DNA from: Owenia fusiformis
Taxonomy: Eukaryota > Annelida > Polychaeta > Sabellida > Oweniidae
Direction: 5' to 3'
Assembly (NCBI GenBank): GCA_903813345.2
Contig: CAIIXF020000009.1
Span: forward strand, 31,842,740-31,906,739
Length of the DNA stretch: 64,000 nucleotides
Shown here one piece after another: positions 12,281-23,149 of the stretch. Made by a program: the position numbers and the translations under genes. The number at the start of each line of letters is the position of its first letter. The stretch's first letter is position 1. Under the pieces are notes generated by a model that had not been told where the DNA came from, ran no database searches, and worked only from the letters and a program-made list of their open reading frames with translations.

Positions 12281-12643
12281 ATGGCGTAGCCTCATATACG
12301 CAAAAAACGCCATTGCGTACTCTCAAATTTGAGAGAAAAATGATTTTTTATAATGAATTGCCCCGCACTTTCCCAACTTTCACCTGTTTTGTGGTTGAAC
12401 GGAATCGAGTTGATGCAATTTTGAAATAGATATAATAAATAATAAATATTGGATAAAAATGACTAATAATTTACATTTAATTGGTCCAGATTAAGTCGGA
12501 ATTTCGTATTTCAAACTGACCCAGGACGCTTCAAATGCAATCTCATTTTAAAATTTTCTTGGGGGAGAACCCCCCCAAACCCCCCTCGAACTCGTTCGCT
12601 CACTCGTGGCGTACTCTCACAAAATACCCACGCTACGCCTCTG
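12281..12643. mobile_element. ~363-bp insertion, ends GGCGTAGC, 5-7 bp target duplication
   Basis: TATTGCA occurs at 12274-12280 and again at 12644-12650. The uninterrupted site TATTGCAAACAATTTCA exists at about 22470 in the relative, giving a direct empty-site comparison. The ends ATGGCGTAGCC and GGCTACGCCT-like CGCTACGCCTCTG are inverted. The interior includes C/G-rich tracts and GCGTACTCTC repeats. Terminal CA/TG bases leave the exact duplication length ambiguous (5 to 7 bp). Confidence 0.75.
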
Positions 12644-13346
12644 TATTGCAAACAATTTCAAACGATTCTAACTTGAATTATAAATTTTTTCTGATCACAA
12701 ACATAGGTGTATCTTTTAGATCCATTCATTATCTTCAAGAAAAGTATATATAATGATAATTTAGTTAACCAGACCTAAGGGATATTGAAGGGGTAATGGA
12801 CCAATCAACATACTTTTTCAGAAATGTTGACCTAATTTTCACCAAAAATGCAACTTTTTATTATAGGTACAAAATTGAATTTCTTTTTAGGGAACATACC
12901 TGTAAAATTGTTAAAATTATTAAGATGGCTTTTGTGCGCACAAGGCAATTTATTTACAACCTGTGATATTGATTTTTGTGTATTAATTTTGTATTTCCTA
13001 TTGTTAAGTCAGGGGAGGGGGGAGATTTCCCAAAGATGACCTTTCGTATTGGCACATTCGAAAACAAATTTTATTAACAGGCCTCATTTGCCATTGAAAT
13101 GGATCTTCAAATGTTCGCTGTTGTTTTATGAGTATTCTTTACAAGTATGGATCGAGTAACTTCAATAGTATTACTGTAGGTTTGAAATGATGATGTTGAA
13201 CTGATGTTAACACCATTGCCATTGATTGTTCACATGATCACATCCTGCAATTTGATTGGAGATGATGCGGGAGATGACGTAATGGGGAATCCCCGAATAC
13301 GATAGAATATGAAAGAATTGTAGGAGCTACTCACTTCTTCTGGTTA

Positions 13347-13777
13347 GGCCATAAGAAGTAGATTCTTTGTTTTGCGTCCTGGCAAAATCCAAATCATGCA
13401 CGGGTACAAGGAAAACAAACACAAACTCAAGAAAAAAACACAAACTTGTTTGCTGAGAAATATATACATTTTAGGGGCATAAAAAAGGATGACATCCCAA
13501 TTTGCAGTGATTACAAACACATATCTATACATTTTATACAATATATAAAAATATAGCTATTATTCAAGGGTAAAAAATAAGAAAAAACACAATGTATGTC
13601 AAATAATTATAACACTGTCAATTTTGACGCACATCAAACTATCCGCCATTTCATCTGATTCTGAAATGCGATGGTACTTTCAGACCCTTGTGATTGCTAT
13701 TTGGATGTGTTTTTTCTGATTTACTCAAAATCGTGCAAGCAAGGGGACGCAAAACAGAGGATCTACTTCTTATGGCC
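13347..13777. mobile_element. Harbinger-like MITE, TTA target duplication
   Basis: GGCCATAAGAAGTAGATTCT at the left is mirrored by ATCTACTTCTTATGGCC at the right, with inverted similarity extending about 33 bp to GTTTTGCGTCC. TTA flanks both ends, as expected for PIF/Harbinger elements. A second copy lacking the left end lies at 27300-27654. The 431-bp interior has no coding capacity. Confidence 0.85.
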
Positions 13778-13782
13778 TTAAC

Positions 13783-13905
13783 AGTGGTTAATAAGCCCAA
13801 TGTGGGCTGGGTAAAATTGCAATTAATTTTTTATATTTTATAATTGAATTGTAAGACTGACCACTATAAATAAATAAATAAACTAAACTAAACTATCATA
13901 TTGTT
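13783..13905 (+). mobile_element. LINE 3' tail (GTGGTTRATAAGCCCAA type)
   Basis: The stretch runs from AGTGGTTAATAAGCCCAATG through GGGCTGGGTAAA to GACCACTATAAATAAATAA, ending in short TAAAC repeats. It matches the tail at 18211-18322 that follows a LINE ORF2 end, so it is read as a severely 5'-truncated LINE. It begins directly after the MITE. Confidence 0.6.
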
Positions 13906-14985
13906 GAATGCATAATTAGAATGAGACATGTTCGATTTCCTAAAAGGAAAAGTTGATTGCTCCAGGGACTTTGAATTTGGATGACCAAAATGAACTGAAA
14001 ACAATGGATAGCATGAGATTTTTCAATGGAGAAATAACATGGGGAACACTTATCTTAAAGCAATTAAGTTTTTCTTTCGAGAAATATTTGATACATTAAA
14101 ATAAAGAATAGTAATGCATTAAACAATGTAAAAAATGATTGAATTTTTGGTGAAAATGAGGTCAACATCTTTGAAGTGTGTTGATGGGTTGATTGGTAGT
14201 TAAATATCTCCAAGTTTGTTTGACTTTATTATTACTGTATATAATTTTCTTTGAGATAATGAATTGATCTAAAAGATAAATCTGTCTTCATTGTCAGAAA
14301 ATAGTCATAATCCAAGATATTTATTTATTTTATTTATTCATGTAATATAATTATGATTAAGTATTACATTTACACACTAGATACCCATAAGTATATCAGT
14401 GCATTATCAAAATTTGAAAAACCATAAAGGTGTACAATTTACATTCTGATACTCATAGCATCTTTCTGTTTCACCTGAAACATGCTCTGATATTATGAGG
14501 CATATTCTGTGATCTGAGCAAATCAGATGGGAAAAGTTATAACTGTCAATAAGTGTGATTGTTATCATGTAATCATCTACCTTAATGTCAATACATTACA
14601 TAATAGGCATTGTATTTAACAGCAGATATTACAACAGGCACAGTTACACAAGTTTAATGACCCCAATTAGATGAAATATGAGCTGGGATGAAAGATCTCA
14701 AAAATCCTCAATTTTGGGCTCTCCTGGATCGCCAAATCAAGCTCATTATATCATGGCATCTCAGGGCTGAGAAGATTTGAGATGGCATGGTTTATCATGA
14801 TGTACAATTTATATGAGTTGAACATGAATACATACAATTTATAATAATACATGTTATAAAATATTAAAATATACAATTACTGCCTGCATGATAAATCCAT
14901 GAGTGAAATTATAAACATTATGGATACAACAAAATGTGGAAAAATAACATTACATGCTCACAGCTTATAGCTCAATAACAATTTA

Positions 14986-15225
14986 TCAATATTTTTTGTA
15001 ATTATATTTAAAGGAGTGTAGAGAGGGTAGAGATTGAAGGGAAGTTGGCAATTTATTCCATATCATTGATCCAGAGTATTGAACTGATTTCTTAGTTAAG
15101 TTTGATTTAAATCTACATGGAATTATATGTCGTATTTGTCTTGTGAGACGAGAGTGTTTAAAATTAAAATACTGTTTGAATAGATGGGATGGAAAAAGTG
15201 CAGGCTCTTTTACAATGTTAAACAT
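14986..15225 (-). pseudogene. non-LTR retrotransposon RT C-terminal fragment
   Basis: The minus-strand frame contains KKSVQYSGSMIWNKLPTSLQ and ends LHSFKYNYKKY. This is the classic tail of Jockey/CR1-type LINE ORF2 proteins (k.si.y.G..iWN.LP......sl..FK..lk). The N-terminal side is missing. It is inserted inside the interrupted AAAGGAGCAC element. Confidence 0.75.
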
Positions 15226-15386
15226 GAATTTTTTTTTTCTTTTTCTAACTTGTGAATATCAAATATATAACCTTCTGAAATTGTTTGCGATAACCTAAGT
15301 GCTTCTTTGAACACCTGCCAATTTGAACACTTTTGGCTGGTCCCATGGGCATTCGGATTAGACAGGTTTTACTGTATGTATATTAA

Positions 15387-16850
15387 ATGCTACGAAAAGT
15401 CTCATTTGATTTTGGGCTGGACAAAGGAAGGATGGCAAAAATCTTCTCTGAGAGTCACCTTAGATGTATTACAATAACATCATTTATTGTAGCATGTATG
15501 GCTAAATTCTGGATTGGAAGTGTGTTTATTTTCAATGTATATTCACTGGCATTGAAACACACCTTCAACTACACACAGGGTGACGTTGATATGATGGCTT
15601 CCATGCAACACTTTGGATTTCATTTTGCATTGCCAGCTGGGATAGTCCAGGATACGTTCGGACCTACGATTACATCAGGCATTGGATCAATCCTAACATC
15701 TACAGGATACTTATTGCTATGGAGCTCAACAAAGAACATCGAGTTTTACACTTCCAAACCAGGATTGTTAAAGTTATATTTCTTCATGATTGGACTGGGA
15801 GTGTCCTTCACATACATGGCAGCTTTGACGACCACTATAAGTAACTTCACCAGCAAACACCGTGTTCAGGCTTTAGCTATTCTGGAGTCATTCTTGGGAG
15901 TGGGTGCCTTTGTATTTTCCCTCTTATATGCTGTTGTTTTTACAAATGGCCACATATATGATGAACAGAACCAAAATTGGTCAGACTTTATAATGATGCT
16001 AACAATCGGTTCAAGTATCGCAAACTGTTGCTGTGTTGCCTTTTTACGAATTGTCCCTCAGTCAGATGACAGTGATGGAGAAATTGAAACCACAGATGAG
16101 AATGAACTAAAGGATATCTTTGATGAAACTAGAGATGCCTCGGAATCTACAGAACTTTTTCATCATGAAAATGCTGAAAGGAGCAATAAGCCCCCGATAT
16201 ATAAACTGATCAAAGAAAGCTGGTTGGATTTCAAAAGGACTTTTATAACTAAAAACTTCCAAATAATGCTCTGGTTATCGAGTATTATCCCACAAGTAGG
16301 TTTTGTATATTTAATAAACATCACGGCAATCTTGAAATCTGCCGGACTTCAGTCATATAATGGTATATTTACAATTCTGTGCCCAATAGCAGAAATGTTA
16401 GCACGTGCTATACTAGCTGTGATTGCTCAATTGCTAAAGGCGAAGTTAAAGAAACCTATTCTTTTTCTTATTACCAACATGGGTTTTGTTGTAGGTCAAG
16501 GATTACTTATTAGTCTAGGCACTAACTTAGCAGCATTACACACAGTAAATATTGTCATGTCCATGGCTCGTTCATGCTCGTTTGTGCTTATTGTGGCAAT
16601 ATTAAGTGATATGTTTTGCCAAAAGAAATTTGGCCGTATTTGGGGATTCATTTTATTAGTGTCCACAATTTTTAGTTTTTTATACCCAATGATATTCGGA
16701 CTAGTCTATGATGCACATACAAAGATTGGCGACGTAGATTGTTCTGGACTAGCCTGCACTCAACTTACATTTATATTCACCAGTGTGTTCACCTTTGCTG
16801 CTTTAATATTGAATGTTGTACTTATTATAGACACACTTCGTATAACCTGA
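15387..16850 (+). CDS. MFS transporter, nodulin-like / monocarboxylate-type, single exon
   Basis: This intact 487-residue frame encodes an integral membrane transporter. Twelve hydrophobic segments are visible, six on each side of an acidic central loop (about residues 228-265, DSDGEIETTDENELKD). The segment between helices 2 and 3 reads ALPAGIVQDTFGPTITSG, a divergent form of the MFS loop motif (G.l.DrfGp) seen in nodulin-like family members. The substrate cannot be inferred; relatives include plant nodulin-like and animal SLC43/monocarboxylate-type carriers. The alternative start at 15432 (MAKIFSESHLRC) removes 15 hydrophilic residues and looks equally good. The frame has no introns, although neighbouring genes are intron-rich, and its start lies 12 bp beyond the Tigger-like terminus. 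AATAAA follows at about 16930. A retrocopy or the last exon of a spliced gene are both possible. Confidence 0.85.
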   Translation: MLRKVSFDFGLDKGRMAKIFSESHLRCITITSFIVACMAKFWIGSVFIFNVYSLALKHTFNYTQGDVDMMASMQHFGFHFALPAGIVQDTFGPTITSGIGSILTSTGYLLLWSSTKNIEFYTSKPGLLKLYFFMIGLGVSFTYMAALTTTISNFTSKHRVQALAILESFLGVGAFVFSLLYAVVFTNGHIYDEQNQNWSDFIMMLTIGSSIANCCCVAFLRIVPQSDDSDGEIETTDENELKDIFDETRDASESTELFHHENAERSNKPPIYKLIKESWLDFKRTFITKNFQIMLWLSSIIPQVGFVYLINITAILKSAGLQSYNGIFTILCPIAEMLARAILAVIAQLLKAKLKKPILFLITNMGFVVGQGLLISLGTNLAALHTVNIVMSMARSCSFVLIVAILSDMFCQKKFGRIWGFILLVSTIFSFLYPMIFGLVYDAHTKIGDVDCSGLACTQLTFIFTSVFTFAALILNVVLIIDTLRIT

Positions 16851-16927
16851 TTTTCTTAGAGGACGCCATTCAAGCAAAAACACAAACGTGAACAACATGT
16901 CACCACCAATGGGTCATACTTTAAACT

Positions 16928-16937
16928 GTAAATAAAC
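16928..16937 (+). terminator. polyadenylation signal of the MFS transporter
   Basis: AATAAA lies about 80 bp after the stop codon. It is the first canonical hexamer downstream. Confidence 0.4.
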
Positions 16938-16949
16938 TAATCACTTGAA

Positions 16950-17088
16950 AAGGAAAGTTTGGTTGATTTAAAAAAAAGTATCTTTTTAATGAAATAAAAA
17001 GTTCACTTTAATTTTTATCTATTTTGAGGTTTTTTTTTAAATTTTTTGAATACTTTTGGTAAATCAACCAAAGAATGGGTAATGATAT
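16950..17088. repeat. ~135-bp hairpin repeat, copy 1
   Basis: The left arm TTGGTTGATTTAAAAAAAAG and the right arm CTTTTGGTAAATCAACCAAA are inverted with a T-rich loop. A second copy with the same arms lies at 17360-17508, in the middle of a larger inverted structure. Confidence 0.65.
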
Positions 17089-17099
17089 GGCGAACTTTT

Positions 17100-17775
17100 T
17101 GAACACACGTTTCTCTTAAACCAGTCATCAAAAATTTCTGAAAATCTTACAAATTGTCAATTTAATGGCCATCTTTTGAATGGTAACAATATAATTTGAA
17201 ATAGATATATACTTTCATCTATATTGTTTTAAAAAACACATCAAACACTTGTTTTGTTCTTGGTATCATGTTTCCAGAGTGAAATGAAACATCTTTCCGA
17301 ACCTCATTGGAACAAAACGACATTAACACAACATGTTTAGGTCTCTCAATATTGTAATTGTACAAAGGAAATTTTGGTTGATTTTAAAAAAGTATCTTGT
17401 TAATGAAATAAAAGTTTTTTCTTGATTTTTGTCTATTTTGGGGGGATTTTGTTTTAATTTTTTGAATACTTTTTTAAAATCAACCAAAAATTCCTTTGTA
17501 TAACTTTAATATTGAGAGGTCTAAAAACATGTTGTATATGCTATTTTGTTCCAACAAGGTTCGGAAAGACATTTCATTTCATTCTAAAGAATTGGTAGAA
17601 AGGAGCAAAAACAATTACACTAAAAAAACAAAAAAATTTAACAAAAACAGTTATATAAAATATTTCTAAATAATTTTCGCATTAAATTGTTGTCAATCAG
17701 TCAACATTACATAAAATACCATGTTTTTTTACAGAATGTTTTCAATGATTGGTTTAAGAGAAAAACATTGTTGAA
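17100..17775. repeat. degenerate ~670-bp palindrome made from LINE 3' sequence
   Basis: The left side reads GTTTCTCTTAAACCAGTCAT, GTGAAATGAAACATC and ACATGTTTAGGTCTCTCAAT. The right side mirrors these as ATTGAGAGGTCTAAAAACAT, GACATTTCATTTCATTC and ATTGGTTTAAGAGAAAAAC. The centre is the second hairpin repeat. Because the right arm continues into a LINE coding tail, the left arm is likely an inverted copy of the same element. Confidence 0.6.
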
Positions 17776-18325
17776 TTCAGTTCTCCATATCGATACCTAT
17801 CCTTTTCCTTTGATTAACTATAATATTGAGAGAGCTAAGAAAATGTTGGATATGCTATTTTGTTCCAACAAGGTTGAGAAACATATTTCATTTCATTCTC
17901 AAGAATTGAAAGAAAGTAACAAAAATTGCATTAAAAATCAAACAAAAATGTGAACAAAAACAGTTTTTTATTTCAATGTACTAGATATCATGATATAAGG
18001 TTAAAATTCTTTCAGAATCTTGACCTAAATAATTTAGAAGAAAGTGAAAAAATGAAACTTCTTTTCAATGAACATACCTGTAAGATAGTTAAATATATCA
18101 AACAAGCATTTATTAAAAGAAGGGAATATATTTATAATCAATGACTTTCTCTTATATACACTTAACAAACAAAGCATAACTGCTGAAATTTTATTTTTAT
18201 AATTTGTAAAAAGTGGTTGATAAGCCCAAGGTGGGTTGGGTAAATAATTGTATTATACTGTATTACTGATATATATTGCATGTAGGACCGACCACTATAA
18301 TATGAAATAAACTAACTAAACTATA
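17690..18325 (+). mobile_element. LINE ORF2 C-terminal end and 3' tail, degenerate
   Basis: Two frames separated by a stop read NVFNDWFKRKTLLNSVLHI and FLFQCTRYHDIRLKFFQNLD, ending in FIKRREYIYNQ. The 'F.C..y..iR.k..' block is the common zinc-knuckle-like end of LINE ORF2 proteins ('HFLfeCp.Y...R'). The non-coding tail (18211-18322, GTGGTTGATAAGCCCAAG to AAACTAACTAAAC) matches the one at 13783. A further partial copy of the coding region follows at about 18330-18480. Confidence 0.65.
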
Positions 18326-20059
18326 AAAAATATATTTAAATAATTTTTGCATTGAATTGTTGTCGATCAGTGACCATTATATAAAGGACATTGTTTTTTT
18401 ACAGAATGTTTTTAATAATTGGAGAAAAACAATGTTGAAATCAGTTCGCCATATCAATACCAATCCTTTATGAAATTATGAAACTGTAAACTAATTGATA
18501 CATTTTAGAAATTAACTTTTAAATCAATGATGGGAGCTATTATTAACAAAGGAATAAACTAGTTTGTAAGATCCCCTTGTGACTTGTTAAGTCCCCATAT
18601 AAAATTTAAATCACTTTGGCTTATATTCTAGTCTTACCTGATGTTATTGAAGTGATATGTGAAACTTTTTTTTCAAAAAGTGGTTTTTGTTTTGTTCAGA
18701 ATATCGTGAATTCGTTTAAGCCTAACTTTTAGAGGTCACACATATCTTTTATTAAGAAAATCGTCCATTGGGACGGCCACACCCCCTTTGAAAATGAAAA
18801 AAAATATAATTTTTTTTATTGACTCATACACTTTGAAGGTGCCAAGAAAGTACCAAATAGCATCTCAAAATTGTAAAATTTTCTGGAGGGGATGGGCCAC
18901 CCCTCTCATCCCTCACAAAACAATGGAAGAGTTCTGAATTTATTTTATGGATAATTTCAGACACTTTTAAAATGCCCAGACATCATCAAGTAGCTCTTTG
19001 ATATAGTCAATGTTTCTTGGGGAATAATACTTGCTCCCCTTCTTGCATCCCCACCCCAACTCCCCCTCTGGCACCCCCCCCCCCCCCCCTCCTCCCTTTG
19101 ACACCCCTCCAAAAAATGGAAAAAATGTGATTTTCTGAAATGTTTTAATTGACTCATACACTTCGAAAGTGCCCCGAGAGCACCAAATAGTGTCTTAAAA
19201 TTGTAAAATTTTCTAGGAGGGGGGTAACCCTCACATCCCCTACAAACCAATTAAAAATTTGAAAAAAATTGTAATTGTTTTTCAATTTTTTTAAGGACTC
19301 ATACACTTTAAAAGTGCCCAGAAGCACCAAATATCATCTTAAAATTGTAAAATTTTCTAGGAGAGTTGGCTACTCCTCACATTCCCCACAAAACAATTAA
19401 AAAAATTCTTAATTTCATATTTTGTCTAAGACATTTTTTAAGTGCCCAGACATCATCAAATAGCACCTTGATATGGTCAATGTTTCTGGGTGACTTTGAC
19501 ACCCCAAAAAGAACTAGAAAAATCACATTTTTTTTTATTGACTCATACTTTGAAGATCCCAAGAAAGCATCAAATAGCACCTCAAAAGAGTAAAAAATTT
19601 TATGGGGAGTGGGCCACTCCTCACACCCCATACAAAACAATTTGACAGTTTGGAAGTTGCATTTGTTGAATTTAAACACTTAAAAACTCACCAAGTGACA
19701 AAATGAAAACCAAAAAATTTCTGGCGCCCAACCCCAAATACTAAAGCATCCATTTACTCAAACATTATTAAAAGTGCTCAGAATTAACCAGACAGCATCT
19801 TGAATACGTCAAATTTTCCTGTGTTGCCCCTTCGCTCCCCTAAGAAGAATATGATTGAAAAAATCTGAATTTCTATAAATTGCTTCTATTGATTCAAACA
19901 CCTTGAAAGTGTCCTGAAATCACTAAATGTAATCTTTAACTGGTAAAAAGTTATAAGGTAAACATTATGCCCTTCTACCACACCCTCCCCCTATTCCAGT
20001 GTTTCTCCAAATTGCTTATACAATATCTAGACTAACAATAAAATACTACAAAATAGGCA

Positions 20060-20150
20060 CAGATGGCAGAATTTTTCTTGGGAAATACCTCCTAAAGATT
20101 AAAGCGCTTTCTTTAGGAGGTATTTCCTAATAAAAATTCTGACATCTGTG
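20060..20150. repeat. perfect-arm hairpin within the CAGGCC-family copy
   Basis: GGGAAATACCTCCTAAAG (left) and CTTTAGGAGGTATTTCC (right) pair around a short loop containing AAAGCGCTT. Outer bases (CAGATGG..GAATTTTT and AAAAATTCTGACATCTG) also pair. Confidence 0.75.
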
Positions 20151-20425
20151 AAAATAGACTGGGTAGCCCCAATAAAAGGAGTAGCCGACCCCCCCCCCCC
20201 TGACTTACGCGATTTGTTCTACGCAGCAAAAAAATTGACAATTTAATATTCATTTTAGTAAAATGTATTTCCTAATAGGTATTTCCTAATAAAAATTCTG
20301 ACATCTGTGAAAATAGACTGGGTAGCCCCAATAAAAGGAGTAGTTGACCCCCCCTGATTTACACGATTTGTTCTACGCAGCAAAAAATTGACAATTTAAT
20401 ATTCATTTTAGTAAAAACCGCACCC
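20110..20425. repeat. ~160-bp tandem duplication
   Basis: 'TATTTCCTAATAAAAATTCT' through 'TTAATATTCATTTTAGTAAAA' occurs twice in succession. The shared interior includes ATAGACTGGGTAGCCCCAAT and GATTTGTTCTACGCAGC. Differences are few, so the duplication is recent relative to the element. Confidence 0.8.
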
Positions 20426-20734
20426 CATTGGAAAAAAGTGTCTTACTGGCCTTTAGTGTCATTACTGAGTTAACACCCTGTATATGTACTAAACTTATCC
20501 ATTACTGTTACTTCACACCACCAAACCAGCAGGTCTGGGCCAAAAGGAGTTCAATTGTGTAGTTAGATAGTCTAAATACCGATTAAAATATAAGCTTATT
20601 CTAAGAAGTACTTTTTCCTTTACTTTCATTTAAACGAAAATTAACGAGAAAACACAGGTGGTACATTTCAGGCCTGACAATGTAGAAAGATCTAATTTTA
20701 TGTTTTTGTGCAATTTAAACACTCATTGTTGTAA

Positions 20735-21275
20735 ATGAATACAAGTACTTATAGTGTATTAGGGTTATTTTTTGACGAGCATCACACTTTTAATACTGCA
20801 ATCAAGACATTGGCATCATCAGCAAACAGAGCAGTCAGTGTATTGATTGCAAAATCATATAAAACAGGTGGTTTCTCCTTTGATGTATTTGATAGATTAT
20901 ATAAATCACTTGTGTTACCAATTTTGACTTATGGCGCGGGAGTTTGGGGCACCAAACCACAGGCAGTTTTAACAAGTGTACAAAATAGAGCAGCCAGATT
21001 TTTTTGGTGTTAACAAATTTTCTCCTACCGCTGCTGTTAAGGGCGACATAGGTTGGCCATCATTCTATGGTATACAGTTAAAAGAGCCAGTGTGTTTATG
21101 GTGTAGACTCATGAATATGAAACAAAACAGACTTACCAAGAAAATATTTAATTGGTCTAGAAATAGAGAAAAATCGTGGGAACAATGGGTCAAAAGAATT
21201 CTAAATGTAAATGATCTTAGAAATATCACTACTGTTAACTGTACATTGGTACCACATGGCAAGTATGGCAAGTGA
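20735..21275 (+). pseudogene. non-LTR reverse transcriptase C-terminal remnant with frameshift
   Basis: The first frame reads VFDRLYKSLVLPILTYGAGV and WGTKPQAVLTSVQNRAARFF; the next frame (after about 21000) continues VNKFSPTAAVKGDIGW and LWCRLMNMKQNRL. The 'lYksLv.PiltYGa.vWg' and 'vQnraaRfflGv.k.sp..av.gdlGw' blocks are diagnostic for the end of the RT domain in many LINEs. A frameshift near 21000 and missing upstream RT motifs mark it as a dead, 5'-truncated copy. Confidence 0.8.
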
Positions 21276-21279
21276 TTTT

Positions 21280-22450
21280 AGACAGTCATATCTTTCACCA
21301 TGAGTACTTTCTGGGCATAAATACAGTTGTTTTTATTAAAATAATATATTTTCTTTCAAGTGAAGTACCCATGATGATAAAAATATCAATCGAACAATTC
21401 AAAAAATTATGAATGGGGACTCCATGTCAACTATTTTTTCAAAAATAGAGGATCTCCTTTTTCTGATTTTTATTGCATGAAAATATTATTCAAAAAGGGG
21501 TTTAAAACTTCTTCAAAAGTAGAATGGTATTGAAAGTCTAGTTTTGGAGATTATTATACTGAATAATTATACTGAAAACAATGGATGGCACGAGTTTCCC
21601 TATGGGAAAATAACATGGGATATGTGGTTTTTAACTTTAACGCATTTCAATATACCAATCCCCTTTTCAGAAATTGTTCATATAGTGAAGAAAAAACTTT
21701 TGATATGGTTAAATTGAGAAAAACAAAATCCTCTTTTTGAAAAATAAGCCTAATACTTTTTAAAAGCGCCAAGTTGGGGTTCTAAACCATAAATTTCCAG
21801 AGAGTTGGATTGATATTTTACTATCATTGGGACTTCACTTGAAAGAAAACATGCTGTTTCAATAAAAGCCTTTGTATTAATGGCCAGAAAAATGATCACC
21901 CTGTATGTCTTCAACAATATGATTTTGTAGGCAGTCCTAATGTTACATTTAAAAAGCTTGGATACCGTAATATTCCTACAAAATTTTACATTTTGTTCAT
22001 TCATCATTGTTCCCAATTATTGGACTAATATTGTATCAATTACACATCACATAGATATTTTACATTTTGTGATGTTGTTAATGTTCCTGACATATTTTTC
22101 ATATCGTGTCTGCAACAATCTTAAATGACATTGTATGATAATTGAAACATTGTTTTATGTTTGATCTGACTTGTAAAACTGCTAAATCAAATTTTAATGT
22201 CTTTGTGATAATTGGTATATGCCTTTGTCTTGTAAACTTTAAGATATAAATCAACAAGAAATCATGGATTCAACAAGGTTGCTAAAAGTTCAATAAAAGA
22301 CAATTAGCTAAAACCTCCATGTAAAATTATTTTATAATGTCTCTTCTCAAATGGTAAAAACTTCTTGATTCAAATACAAGGTATAAATTAAAAATGTTGA
22401 GTATTCTGTATGCTTGTGTTTTAGAGTTGAATATAACTAAAATAAGACTG
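21280..22450. other. no gene; diverged repeat-like sequence
   Basis: AT-rich sequence with A/T runs. The motif CAATGGATGGCACGAGTTTC near 21590 resembles CAATGGATAGCATGAGATTT at about 14000 in the interrupted AAAGGAGCAC element, so part of this stretch is probably older TE. No supported coding region. Confidence 0.4.
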
Positions 22451-22452
22451 TT

Positions 22453-23145
22453 AAAGGAGCACGTAGGTTATTGCAAACAATTTCAGAAGGTTATATATTG
22501 GATTACGACTATTTTCTGACAATAAAGACAGGTTTATCTTTTAGATTATTTCATTATCTTAAAGAAAATTATATGCAGTTATAATAAAGTCAAACAAACT
22601 AGGAGATATTTAACTAGCCATCAACCCATCAACACACTTTTTCAAAGATGTTGACCCCATTTTCACCAAAAATGCAATCATTTTTTACAATGTTTAATGC
22701 ATTACTATTCTCTATTTTGATGTATCAAATAGTTCTTGACAGAAAAACTTAATTGCTTAAAGAAAAGTGTTCCCCATGTTATTTCTCCATTGAAAAATCA
22801 CATGCTATCCATTGGTTTCAGTTCATTTTGGTCATCCAAATTCAGTATCTTTAAAGTCCCTCGAGCAATCAACTTTTTCTTTTAGGAAATCGAACATGTC
22901 TCAAAGCACTTTCTAATTTTGCATTCGACAATATAATAAAAGTCAACATTTTCGAAAAAGTATGTTGATTGGTCCATTGCCCCTTCAATATCACTTAGGT
23001 CTGATTAACTAAATTATCAATATATATTCTTTTCTTGAAGATAATGAATGGATCTAAAAGATACACCCATGTTCATGGTCAGAAAATATTCATAATTCAA
23101 GTTAGAATCGTTTGAAATTGTTTGCGATAACCTAGGTGCTCCTTT
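22453..23145. mobile_element. compact TIR element (AAAGGAGCAC family), ~690 bp
   Basis: AAAGGAGCACGTAGGTTATT and CAAACAATTTCA at the left are mirrored by TGAAATTGTTTGCGATAACC and TAGGTGCTCCTTT at the right, with inverted arms of about 40 bp and weaker symmetry further in. This copy keeps the empty site for the 12281 insertion and gives the model for reading the interrupted copy at 12258-15304. Confidence 0.75.
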
Positions 23146-23149
23146 CCTT

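Larger units (their letters stand above)
12258..15304. mobile_element. TIR element (AAAGGAGCAC family), interrupted copy
   Basis: The left end AAAGGAGCACATAGGCTATT (12258) and the right end near 15270-15304 (ATTGTTTGCGATAACCTAAG, then TGCTTCTTT) form an inverted pair matching the compact relative at 22453-23145. Internal blocks at 12700-12850 and 14150-14330 also match that relative in the expected order. The extra length comes from the insertion at 12281, the Harbinger-like MITE at 13347, a LINE tail at 13783 and a LINE piece at 14986. Confidence 0.6.
10562..15374. mobile_element. old Tigger/pogo-like element, disrupted by nested insertions
   Basis: The left end begins CAGTAAAACTTGTATATCTG after TA, followed by GAACACC motifs. 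The right end shows the inverse: GGTGTTC-type sequence missing, but AATTTGAACACTTTTGGC and GACAGGTTTTACTG followed by TA are present. CAGT ends with a TA duplication fit Tc1/mariner-pogo elements. The 4.8-kb interior contains an imperfect tandem repeat, a second TIR element, a Harbinger-like MITE and LINE fragments. The autonomous coding region is not recognisable. A short relative lies at 57838-58005. Confidence 0.6.
18760..20454. mobile_element. CAGGCC-family element with ~200-bp internal modules, inverted copy
   Basis: The right end GTAAAAACCGCACCCCATTG through TGTCTTACTGGCCT is the reverse complement of the left end of the better-bounded element at 50082-51740. The left end (ACGGCCACACCCCCTTTGAA) matches that element's right end. 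Inside, modules with 'TTGACTCATACACTTTGAA', 'GCACCAAATAGCATCT' and 'AAATTGTAAAATTTTCT' recur about five times. Poly-C/G tracts are frequent. No transposase is visible, and minus-strand frames such as 18957-19250 and 19377-19679 are repeat-derived. Confidence 0.7.

Noticed and set aside
18957-19250. Glycine-rich minus-strand proteins (18957-19250, 18967-19161)
   Set aside because: They arise from poly-C tracts and modules of the CAGGCC-family element and have the same composition in shifted frames.
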